From positions 2,294,001 through 2,358,000 of the forward strand of contig CM074765.1 in assembly GCA_037355855.1 (NCBI GenBank): a stretch of DNA of 64,000 nt. Direction: 5' to 3'. The notes below the pieces were generated by a model that ran no database searches, had not been told where the DNA came from, and was given only the letters and a program-made list of their open reading frames with translations. The position numbers and the translations under genes were made by a program. This DNA is from Pseudo-nitzschia pungens. Lineage: Eukaryota; Bacillariophyta; Bacillariophyceae; Bacillariales; Bacillariaceae. Shown here one piece after another: positions 1-9,228 of the stretch (positions are counted from its first letter, which is position 1; each line of letters starts with the position of its first letter).

Positions 1-528
1 AGAATGGTCTTGGCTTCTGTTGCTGATAGGTCGGCGCGGTGGCCTTGGAGTCTTTTAGTATATTTGAAGAGGATTTGCATCCGGTCTGCATGGTCTTTGC
101 ATAAGACGTTGCTTGGCTTCTTGCATTCGGCGCTCCAGAGGCTATGTATGCATGATGTCTTTGGCGTCTTTTGCATTGCAATAGTCTTGTGTGATAAGGT
201 CGCCGATTGCTTGCTCGTATCCATTTGATGTTAGTGGATATCGGCGTTGGCTTGTTAAGTCTCTCCATTTTGTTTGAGTGTCAACAGAGAGACATCGACT
301 GAAGTGAGTGATGTATTTATTGATTGGTAGGTTTAGGAGCTTGGCAGCGTTCCTGAAGGCTTCTTCTACAAAGAGCAATTCTTCTAGACCTCCTTTGTTG
401 GTGAATAGAGGTATCTTCATGCTGTCTTTTTGTCCATTAGTTGTAATGGAGAGCTTTGTGAGTTTTGGTTTGCTCCTCTTGAATGAAGGGATGTAATTGA
501 TTGGAGGATCTCTGTAAAGTCCTGGCAT
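1..528 (-). pseudogene. Gag of gag-type LTR element E, cut by window edge
   Basis: The reading frame starts at the ATG complementary to 526-528 and opens with MPGLYRDPPINY, the start shared by every Gag of this group in the window. It would form the particle of a Ty3/gypsy-like retrotransposon. The frame is clean to about 142 (residues 1-128, ending KDAKDIMHT), where a small deletion meets a TAG stop. Homology then continues in another frame to the window edge (around residues SAECKKPSNV). The gene is therefore broken, and its 3' half and the rest of E lie outside the window. Its leader (529-753) and 5' LTR (754-1081) follow on the right, giving the minus orientation. I cannot see whether E had a pol. 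Confidence 0.85.
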
Positions 529-753
529 GGTTCTTGATTCAAAGCGTTCGATCCATTTGGTGTGTGATCGATTCGTATCGGCGTTTCGTTGATATCAATT
601 GTTTCGTTCGATTGTTTGTAGATTTCAATCAATGTTGTTTCTTTTGCTTGTCAGGGTATCAATGTATCCCTGTTGTTTAGGATAAAGGTTGTTTTGGATT
701 CAGTACTAAGTTCCTGTCTGTCTTCTACTTTAGAAGATAAACAGTAATTACTG

Positions 754-1081
754 TGTTACGGTCTAAGGTAGAATTAGATGAAGTAATATGGGATAGAGGT
801 ATTTTTAAAGATGAAAGGTTAATTATTGTGTTACAAAAGAGAATGGATGAATACTTTACAAGATGGGAATGATTTCTTGAGTATGGAATGAATGATCGAT
901 CGAACAATAATAATGTTTGTCGGGCATAATATCAATAATCGGTGAGTCATGGGAATCTTTGTTTGAATTGTATGTGTATTCTTGTACGTTGAATATTCAG
1001 TATATGTACATGAATATCATAGATGGGGGATTCAATAATCATTTAGAGCCTCTCGTAGGGTACCTACATCAGCCTGTAACA
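754..1081 (-). repeat. 5' LTR of element E
   Basis: Read on the minus strand, the 328-bp repeat starts TGTTACAGG and ends CCGTAACA. It shares the segment around TCTAAATGATTATTGAATCC with the LTRs of F, G, H and the solo LTR at 28972. The palindrome acagtaattactgt (741-754) straddles its inner edge, as in the other elements. The matching 3' LTR is outside the window, so no target duplication can be checked. Confidence 0.85.
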
Positions 1082-1162
1082 GCGCTGAGTTCAGCTTTTG
1101 TGTGTAGAATCCAAGGGGCTTGCCATCTTGGCAGACTGTTGCTCCCAACTGGCAGTCACTGG

Positions 1163-1501
1163 TGTAACATGTTAATGTTACGATCCTATGAAAGTCTCTA
1201 AATGATTATTGAATCCTGCATGTACTCCAATATATGTGGTATTCATGTATGTATGTTCAGTATATGCATACTTACAGTTCGATACTGATTGGATATTCAA
1301 GTATCAAGATAAATATCAAGAATCGTATGACTTGCTGATAATCTTCGATCGCTCATTCATTCTATACTCAAGAAATCATTCCCATCTCGTAAAGTATTCA
1401 ACCATTCACAATTTCTTTAATCACACGAATTATTAATCAATACATCTTTAAAATACCTCTATCGCGTACCACTCCATCTAATTCTACCCTAGAGTTTTAC
1501 A
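1163..1501 (+). repeat. 5' LTR of element F
   Basis: This 339-bp LTR starts TGTAACATG and ends TTTTACA, directly followed by cagtaattactg. The five bases before it are actgg. No 3' partner exists because F is truncated, so the duplication cannot be confirmed. It aligns along its length with the LTRs of G (34844) and H (30778). Confidence 0.85.
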
Positions 1502-1768
1502 CAGTAATTACTGTCCGCTTGAAAGTAGAAGACAAAGACAAGAACTCAGTACTGAATCTAAAACCTCAACATCCTAAACAACAGGGATACATCAATACCC
1601 TGACAAGCAAAATCCTACAATCGGAACCAAGCTTCGAAACAAAAAAGAACCAATCGAACAAAAACTACGACAATCGAAGCAAGAACTTCCAAATCAATCA
1701 AACCGAATTGATCACAAACCGAATCGATCGCAAACCGACTCCATCGAAACTACGAATCAAAAGAAACA

Positions 1769-3290
1769 ATGGCAGGACTTTACAGGGCCATCCGATGGTT
1801 TTATTTTCGCGCGGTTTTTGAGGACCGCGCGTAACTATAACCGTTAAAACGTTTTTAGACGCATAACTATGCGTCTAAAACCTTTTTTAGACGCATAACT
1901 ATGCGTCTTGTTTTAAGACGCATAATTGTGGGTTATGCGTCTAATATTAGACGCATAGTTATGCGTCTAAAAAAATTTTAGACGCATAGCTCTGTAGAAT
2001 TGTACACACATTAGTACATGTTTTAGACGCATAAGTTATGCGTCTAAAAAATATTAGACGCACAGTATGCGTCTAAAAAAGTTTTTAGACGCATAACTAT
2101 GCGTCTAAAGTTAACGCTCATTAACGGTTATTAACAGTTCTAACTTTTTGCGCAGTCCTCAAAAACCGCGCGAAAATAAAACCATTGGATGGCCCAGAGA
2201 TCCTCCAATCAATTACATCCCTTCATTCAAGAGGAGCAAGCCAAAGCTCACCAAGCTTTCCATTACAGATGCCAATGGAAATCAAGACAGCATGAAGACC
2301 CCTTTATTCACCAACAAAGGAGATCTCGAAGAATTCCTATTTGTTGAAGAAGCCTTCAGGAACCCCGCAAATCTTCTACGACTACCAACCACCAACTACA
2401 TCACTCACTTCAGCAGATGCCTAAATACAGACACCCAATCCAAGTGGCGTGAAATGCTACAGGATCCCCTGGATCCGGATGAATTCCAATATGAAGAAAG
2501 CGTCCAAGGATATGAAGCAGCAATCATTGACTTTATCAAGCAATTCTGCAATGCGACAGACGCCAAAGATATCATGCATACATACCTTTGAAGCGCTGGA
2601 TGCAAGAAACCAAGTAACGTCTCCTGCAAACATGATGCAGACCAAATGGAACAGTTCTTTAAATACACTAAAAGACTCCAAGGCCATGCCACTGACCTCT
2701 CAGCAACAGCAGCACAAACAATTCTTCTCCATACCTTCCCAAACAAATGGATCAACAGCTAGTATGGTCTAATCCACCAAGGAATACAAGCAGATACCAC
2801 TGTACAATTCATTGTGGACCATATGAGCTGCTTAGAACGTCAAGCTAAAAGACGCCAGGAGTCCTACGACACTGATGATCAGAGTAACAGCTCTGATTCG
2901 GACGCCGACAGCAACAGCTCTAATTTGGACAGTGACAGCAACGCTGAATCTGAAGAAGAAGAAGAGCAAGAGCACGAGCCATCCAGTGGCAAAAGAAAAT
3001 ACAACAATCCCTGCAGAATCCCAGGACATGATCACGATTGGTCCGAATGACCAAAGAACAGATATTGTCCAAAGAACAGATATTCCAAAAGGAGCAAAAG
3101 CAGCAACAACAGCACTGCTGCAGCTCCTAGCAACGAAACTGGAAACACTGCTTCCAATGAATCCTTCCAAGCCCACATGCAACGGGCCATGGACTCATAC
3201 TGCGCCCAACATGATGGGACACTTGAACAAACTATCGAAGGCACCATTATCTTCAAACCCAAACAACCTCAATTTCAAAAGAGACCTATC
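1769..3290 (+). pseudogene. Gag of element F, interrupted and decayed
   Basis: The ATG at 1769 begins MAGLY, then a hairpin MITE (1786-2194) interrupts the sixth codon. The frame resumes at 2195 with DPPINYIPSF and runs to a TGA near 2591, where related copies have a glutamine or arginine codon (TYLQSS/TYLRS). Past that point homology continues through at least one frame change, a stop after WINS, and a further TGA inside the zinc motif (CRIPGHDHDWSE then stop). A serine/aspartate/glutamate-rich stretch (about 2860-2980) precedes that motif, as in H. The C-terminus differs from H (EGTIIFKPK near 3240). The gene cannot make full-length Gag. Confidence 0.85.
1786..2194. mobile_element. Hairpin MITE with TTAGACGC motif array
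   Basis: This 409-bp element lies in the gag of F and is flanked by a 3-bp duplication, cag (1783-1785 and 2195-2197). The uninterrupted gag of H shows exactly what was there before. The inverted ends start GGCCATCC and extend about 44 bp into GTTTTTGAGGAC. The interior is filled with seven or eight imperfect palindromes built on TTAGACGCATA/TATGCGTCTAA. There is no ORF. A 3-bp duplication fits PIF/Harbinger- or CACTA-type transposition, but the superfamily is an inference. Confidence 0.85.
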
Positions 3291-4022
3291 ACTGTACCGG
3301 CTACACAAGCCCGGTAACCAAACAATCACAATCCATCACCTTGCCTCCAGCTCCCCTGGACCTGGATGCCAGCTCAGCCCTGCTGACTGGGAAAACACAT
3401 GGAGGAGAACTCCCCAAAGAGAGGAAGGAACCTACAGAGATGAGCCCTGTTGCAAACAAAATGTTTGAACTAAATCAAAGTGCTCAGTCCGATCCAAAAG
3501 TGACGGCAACAATCAACCAATAAAATAAAAATTCAATTATGGCAAAAGAAAGAATCAAATAATAGCAATAAACGATCTGGATGCAGATCAGTTTGGACAC
3601 AAACTAATTGCAAGGGTACAGACGCTAAAGCCATGAATCAATCAATCGAATCGCAATATTGATATCAATAAGGGTACAAACGCAATACCAAAAAAAAATA
3701 GGGTACAGCAGCAATAACAAGGACAACCTTTTTCAGGACAAGCAAATGTTCCACAGGGAGATCCTTAAATATACCAGAGCAATCCCACAAAATCCATCTT
3801 CCAAACTAACAGAGGTGCTCTGGAGTTACGAAAATTTGAACCTCCAGTAGCCTGCTGCAAACAACACCCAAAAACAAAAAGACCGGACACAGTATACGGC
3901 AAATCCTGAATGAATTAAGCAACTTAAACCATCACTAACAATGCGTCCCCTCTCTGCTTTTACATAAAATTGCAGACAAACAGCCAGAATAACACATCCA
4001 ACGCAGCTCGGCTTTTCACCTA

Positions 4023-4530
4023 TTTTAACTTTACCATGCGATATCTCGCTCCCTTTTACATCCCCAATCACAACCCCAGGACCTACATGTATTAACCAAG
4101 ACCTGCGCTCTTCGTTTCTTCATTGTTTCCAAGCTTCCTAAGTGATTCCCACTTAACGTTCTACATTCTTCAAGGTTCCTTGCTAAGTCCCCTAAGTCTT
4201 TTCAAGGTGTACTTCACGAACAGCCCTTTCCACTGTAGGAATATTTCTACAAGAAATTCCAGCTGTCATCTGTTTCCAAGTCTACTGCCCTGATGGACCC
4301 TAAGTGTTTTCGATTATGGACCTACTATTTTTCTGACCCAAGCCCCAAAGCCGCTAAGTACATGTTACTTAACGCTTCACCACCTACATATACCCCTCCA
4401 GCTCACAGTACCGCTGCCACCTGTTCTCAAGGCTACAGCCCTGATGGTTCATAAGTGTTATCACTTAAAGGCCTTGTTTCCAAGCTACTACGGATGAGCA
4501 AGTTCATTCTACGAATTTGGTAGTAGGCTC
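4023..4530 (+). mobile_element. LINE3, left part (LINE 5' UTR)
   Basis: From about 4023 the plus strand matches the 5' UTR of LINE2 (59872 onward, beginning aactttaccatgcgatatc). The first ~75 bp of the LINE 5' end are absent. It contains one copy of the 150-bp module (gtcatctgtttccaagtcta, about 4266) that occurs five times in LINE2. The copy is interrupted at 4530 by gypsy element A and resumes at 27638. No ORF of the LINE is present. Confidence 0.75.
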
Positions 4531-4855
4531 TGTAACATGCTAGCGTACACTAGTATGTTACGACTGAATAATTAACCGAATCCCGCATTGGACAATCGAA
4601 TATAATCTTCGATACCGGATACATTTAATATGTGTCCTAATTATTATAGTCGAGTCCCAGATTAAGGTATATGCCTAATCGTGGGAACCGACAGTGAACC
4701 AACATTTATGGCAGAGCATGCCAGAATTTGGCTATGCTCGCAACCTCGAAATTTTATATGTCTCCATTCTCAAATCGCATAACAATATCTCGTAAAGTAT
4801 CTAAACATTCACAATTATTCATACTACTCCGAAATTTCTACCTTAGAGTGTTACA
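4531..4855 (+). repeat. 5' LTR of element A
   Basis: This 325-bp repeat runs from TGTAACATGC to GTGTTACA and is paired with 27313-27637. Its last base begins the 14-bp palindrome acagtaattactgt (4855-4868). Confidence 0.93.
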
Positions 4856-4868
4856 CAGTAATTACTGT
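4855..4868. other. Palindrome at the LTR/leader edge (primer-binding position)
   Basis: acagtaattactgt is a perfect 14-bp palindrome made of the last LTR base plus the first 13 bases of the internal region. The same 14 bases occur at the same place in E (741-754), F (1501-1514), H (31116-31129), G (35172-35185) and C (50124-50137). This is where LTR retrotransposons normally carry a tRNA-complementary primer-binding site starting TGG, and no such start is present. A second conserved palindrome, tcagtactga, lies about 40 nt downstream. Confidence 0.8.
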
Positions 4869-4983
4869 CCGCTTTCACGTAGAAAGACAGTAGTATTCAG
4901 TACTGAATTCAAACCATCAACAAACTCAACAATAGGACCACCTTGTATCCCCGACAAGGAAAATACCTACCAAGCAAACCACC

Positions 4984-6042
4984 ATGACCGGTATCTACAG
5001 AGATCCCCCCATCAGCTACAAGAGCTCTTTCGATCGAACCAAGCCGAAGCTCTTCACCCTGTACAACGTCGATGAAGACAGAACCGACAGCATGAAGGTT
5101 CCCCTGTTCACTGAAACAGGAGGTCTTGAAGAACTGCTCTTTGTGGAGGAGTCCTTCAGGAATGCTGCCAGCTACCTTCGCCTGCCAATCAGCATCTATC
5201 TAACCCACTTCGGACGCTGCCTCACCACAGACGCCCAGAGCAAGTGGAATGACATGATCAAAGATCCACTGGATCCCGAAGAATTTCAATACTCCCAAGA
5301 CGAGATTGGGGGATATGAGCAAGCCTTCATTGACTTCACTCAGCTCTATTGCAATGCCAAGGATGCAAGGGACATCATGCACACCTACCTTCGAAGCCAC
5401 GACTGTCAAAAGACACCATCCGTCACCTGCAAGGAACATGCTGATCGCATCCTTATCCTCATGAAATATACCCAGAAACTAGAAGGAAGCAGCGCGCCTC
5501 TTTCTAGAGTGGAGAAACTCACTATCCTCCTCCACTCCTTTCCCTCTGCATGGATCGAAAGCTATGGCATGATGCATAGTGGAATCCAAGAAGACACAAC
5601 AGTCCGACACATTGTGGACTACATGAGCTGTCACGAGCGCCAAGCTAACAAGAAAGGCAACAAGAACAACAACCGGCAACAACAGAAGCGCTCGAACAAC
5701 AACCACAACCATAACAACCACTCTCGCAAGCGCAATTCCCCTAACCACAAGGGCAACAACAACAAAAAGAAATCCAACCCCTGTAGGATTCCGGGCCATA
5801 ATCATGATTGGTCTGAGTGTCCAAAGAACCGGTTCTCCAAGAACTACAACAAAGGCTCCGGAAACAACCAACAAACTGAGTCTTTCCATGCCCACACTCA
5901 AGCGCTCATGATCCCAGGAAGCAACGAGACTTTCCAAGCTCATATCAACGCGGCTCGGGACGCAGCGATTGAAGAATACCACGCCAATCATGGTGGAAGA
6001 ACTGAACGCAGTATCGATGGGGACCTAATTTGGCTCCCCTGA
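4984..6042 (+). CDS. gag: Gag of element A
   Basis: An intact 352-residue ORF, starting MTGIYRDPPI at the first ATG after the leader, is the structural particle protein of a Ty3/gypsy-like element. Residues 1 to about 215 are the conserved capsid-like part (landmarks FVEESFRNAA, KDARDIMHTYL, VDYMSCHERQ). A basic, Asn/Lys/Arg-rich linker follows (about 218-262). Then comes C-x4-H-x-H-x4-C (CRIPGHNHDWSEC, about 266-278) in the place of the usual CCHC nucleic-acid-binding knuckle. The protein ends ERSIDGDLIWLP before TGA. The gag frame stays open for a further 315 nt after this stop, a trait shared with B and C and possibly linked to pol expression. Confidence 0.92.
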   Translation: MTGIYRDPPISYKSSFDRTKPKLFTLYNVDEDRTDSMKVPLFTETGGLEELLFVEESFRNAASYLRLPISIYLTHFGRCLTTDAQSKWNDMIKDPLDPEEFQYSQDEIGGYEQAFIDFTQLYCNAKDARDIMHTYLRSHDCQKTPSVTCKEHADRILILMKYTQKLEGSSAPLSRVEKLTILLHSFPSAWIESYGMMHSGIQEDTTVRHIVDYMSCHERQANKKGNKNNNRQQQKRSNNNHNHNNHSRKRNSPNHKGNNNKKKSNPCRIPGHNHDWSECPKNRFSKNYNKGSGNNQQTESFHAHTQALMIPGSNETFQAHINAARDAAIEEYHANHGGRTERSIDGDLIWLP

Positions 6043-6163
6043 ATCCCCGGAGGCTCCAAGCCTCCAAAACAGAAGCCCCCGGCTTCACCTAAACCAGCAA
6101 TCACCTTGCCTCCAGCTCCCCAGGACCTGGATGCCAGTACAGCCCTGCTGTCTGGGATGACGC

Positions 6164-7854
6164 ATGGAGGAGATCTCCCAGCGAAAGAGGGGAAGGAACC
6201 TACAGGATGGAGTATTCCTGTTGAAAGCTCAGCAAAGCCTGCGAACAGCAGCAACAACAACAACAAAAACAGTTCGATTCTCGGCCACCGAGAAACAATC
6301 GAACATGGATCCGAATCGAAACCAACCGAATCGATCCAAGGGTACAGACGCGAAAGATAGTACAGCAGCAATAAATAGACCACTCTTGTCCCTGGCAAGA
6401 AATTGGTCTACCGGTACAGCAAAAAATCTCTATTGCAATCCCGGAAACTCCAAAGACTACACCAAAGGAGGTGCGCTGGAGCAAAATTATTTAAAGCTGC
6501 TGTCGACTGCTGGAAATACAGCAGAACAGGCATCGAATAAGAGCAACGTGGCTCCTATTCTTTTAACTACAGTACAGTACATACAAGGCATACCAACAAA
6601 ATCAAGACCACTACTCGCACTACTTGATAGTGGATCTTCCGGAACCCTAATCAACAAACGAGCACTACCAATGGGCACCATGCCGATTCGAAGCAAGCAT
6701 CAAGTCCTAACAACAACAGCCAATGGAAGCTTCGACACTACAGAATATATCATCATGAAGAATAGCAAGCTACAAGAGTTTGGTAACTACACCATCGACC
6801 GACAAGAGGCAAGGCTCTTCCATTCACCCAACTGCAAATATGATCTGATACTCGGCAGAGACTTCCTCCACCTGGCACAGATCAATCTCCTATTCAAAGA
6901 AGGCGCAGTCGAATGGATGAATCGAACCATCCCTATGAAGGACACCTCGCTATACCATGATGACTACAATATGTTCATGGAAGAACTAGAAGACGCCGAA
7001 CTCTTTGCTGAAGATCTCTCCTTTGCCAATCCATACAAATCCAAGGTGATCTTAGATCGAGCCTACCAAGAAACAGATCCATCTACAGTTGCCAAGCAAC
7101 AGTCCCACATGTCTAATGAAGAACAGCAGCAGTTCCAAGCAATACTAAGCAAATACCCTAACGTCTTCAATGGAGAGTTAGGCAAGTATCCACACAAGAA
7201 GATCTCTCTAAGACTGAAGCCCGGATCCAAAGCCCATACACAAAAAGCCTTACCCAGTTGCATACAAAAGAGAAGACCTATTCAAAAGGGAACTCCACAA
7301 TCTTTGTAATGATGGAGTCCTCAAGCGTTGCACTGGACCAGCCGAATGGGCGTTCCCTACCTTTATTGTTCCAAAGAAAGACAACAGAGTTAGATGGGTA
7401 TCAGACTTTAGGGAGCTCAATGAACTACTTGAAAGACGTCCTTATCCAATCCCTAGGATACAGGATATCATGAACAAAAGGGGCAAGTACACTCACTTCA
7501 CCAAGATTGACTTGTCCATGCAATACTACTGCTTTGAACTGGATGACGCAAGCAAGAAACTCTGTACCATAGTCACTCCCTATGGTTGCTATGAGTATCA
7601 AAGACTCCCCATGGGTGTCAAAGTCTCCCCAGACGTTGCCCAGCAACTTATGGAAGACATCCTACAAGACACGGACTGCACTGTTTACATCGATGATATT
7701 GGTATCTGGACCGATGGCTCCTTTGATCTACACATGAAAACTATCGACAAGATCCTAGACCGGCTCAACCAGAATGGACTTAAATGCAACCCACTCAAGT
7801 GTGACTGGGCTGTACAAGAAACTGACTTCCTAGGCTATTGGATGACTCCCACAG
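6164..7854 (+). pseudogene. pol: Pol of element A, part 1 (protease and RT)
   Basis: Pol lies in the +1 frame relative to gag. Its first ATG (6164) follows an in-frame TGA by one codon. The aspartic protease shows ALLDSGSSGTLINKR (about 6625-6665) and DLILGRDFLH (about 6843). At about 7226 one extra A (ggatccaaagccc against ggatccaagccc in B) shifts the frame, so the protein runs off to a stop near 7309. The reverse transcriptase continues in the other frame: AFPTFIVPKKDNRVRWVSDF, FTKIDLSMQYY, and YIDDIGIW with the catalytic Asp pair near 7690. The text breaks at MTPT (7854), where B is inserted, and resumes at 13209. The frameshift makes it non-functional. Confidence 0.88.
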
Positions 7855-8153
7855 TGTGACGGGCTAGCGTAGCCAGCAGTCACGATTGAATAATTAACCG
7901 AATCCCATATGGGAATCGAATATTTTATATATATGTATCCAATCATGAATACATTTCAGTTGAGTCCCAGAAGGTGATATATGCCTAATCGTGGGAATCA
8001 ACAATGAATCAACATTTATGGCAAGCGCATGCCAAAATGTGGCTATGCGCGCGACCTTAATTTTCAGGTTCAACTCACGTAACAATATTCAATAAAGTAT
8101 CTAAACATTCACAATTTTCATACCACTCCGAAATTCTACTCTAGACCGTAACA
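7855..8153 (+). repeat. 5' LTR of element B
   Basis: This 299-bp repeat starts TGTGACGGGC and ends CCGTAACA. No difference from the copy at 12910-13208 was seen. The normal palindrome is lost: only cag follows before gag sequence begins. Confidence 0.93.
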
Positions 8154-8948
8154 CAGAATGACATGATCAAGGACCCACTGGATCCCGACGAATTCCAATA
8201 CTCCCAAGAAGAAATTGGGGGATATGAGCAAGCCTTCATCGACTTCACTCAGCTCTATTGCAACGCTAAAGATGCAAGGGACATCATGCACACCTACCTC
8301 CGAAGCCACGAATGCCGAAAGACGCCATCGGTTACATGCAAGGAACATGCTGACCGTATTCTCATACTCATGAAATATACACAGAAACTAGAGGGAAGCA
8401 GTGCGCCTCTCTCTAGAGTGGAGAAACTCACCATTCTTCTCCATTCCTTTCCCTCTACATGGATTGAAAGCTATGGCATGATGCACAGTGGAATCCAAGA
8501 AGACACGACAGTCCGACATATTGTGGATTACATGAGCTGTCACGAGCGCCAAGCCAACAAGAAAGGCAACAGAAACAACAACAAACAACAACAGAAGCGC
8601 TCGTCACCCAACAACAACAACAGCTCTCGCAAGCGCAACTCCCATTCGAACAACAAGGGGCACAACAACAAAAAGAAATCAAACCCCTGTAGAATCCCAG
8701 GCCATAATCATGATTGGTCTGAGTGCCCAAAGAACCGGTTTTCCAAAAACTACAACAAGGGCTCCGGAAACAACCAACAAACTGAGTCCTTCCATACCCA
8801 CACTCAGGCTCTCATGATTCCAGGAAGCAACGAGACCTTCCAAGCCCACATCAATGCAGCTCGGGAAGCAGCGATTGAAGAATACCATGCCAATCATGGT
8901 GGAAGAACAGAAAGGAGCATCGATGGGGAACTTGTTTGGCTCCCCTGA
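8154..8948 (+). pseudogene. gag: Gag of element B, N-terminus deleted
   Basis: The sequence joins the LTR directly to the Gag codons for NDMIKDPLDPDEF and then runs clean to the stop after DGELVWLP. It keeps the C-terminal capsid half, the basic Asn/Lys/Ser linker and the C-x4-H-x-H-x4-C motif (CRIPGHNHDWSEC, near 8687-8725). About 85-90 N-terminal codons and the normal start are missing compared with A. An ATG at 8163 could start a 261-residue fragment, but a working Gag is unlikely. The gag frame again stays open for over 300 nt beyond the stop. Confidence 0.88.
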
Positions 8949-9228
8949 ATCTCCAAGGCCCCCAGGCCTACCAAGAAGCCCCGGGCTTCACCAAAACCAG
9001 CAATCACCTTGCCTCCAGCTCCCCGGGACCTGGATGCCAGTACAGCCCTGCTGTCTGGGATGACGCATGGAGGAGATCTCCCAGATAAAGAGGGGAAGGA
9101 ACCTACAGGATGGAGTATTCCTGTTGAAAGCTCAGCAAAGCCTGCGAACAGCAGCAACAACAACAGTTCGATTCTCTGCTACAGAGGACCGATCGAACAT
9201 GGATCCGAATCGAAACCAACCGAATTGA

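Larger units (their letters stand above)
1163..4022 (+). mobile_element. Gag-only LTR element F, 3'-truncated
   Basis: F has a 5' LTR (1163-1501), a leader with the palindrome acagtaattactgt (1501-1514), a broken gag (1769 to about 3290, split by a MITE) and about 730 bp of non-coding 3' sequence. This tail matches the equivalent part of H: about 3340-3470 resembles the gag-pol spacer of the autonomous elements, and 3930-4020 matches 33030-33130. No protease, reverse transcriptase or integrase is present. Homology stops at about 4022, where LINE 5'-UTR sequence begins, so the end of F and its 3' LTR are missing. It is a relic of a non-autonomous, gag-only family. Confidence 0.8.
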
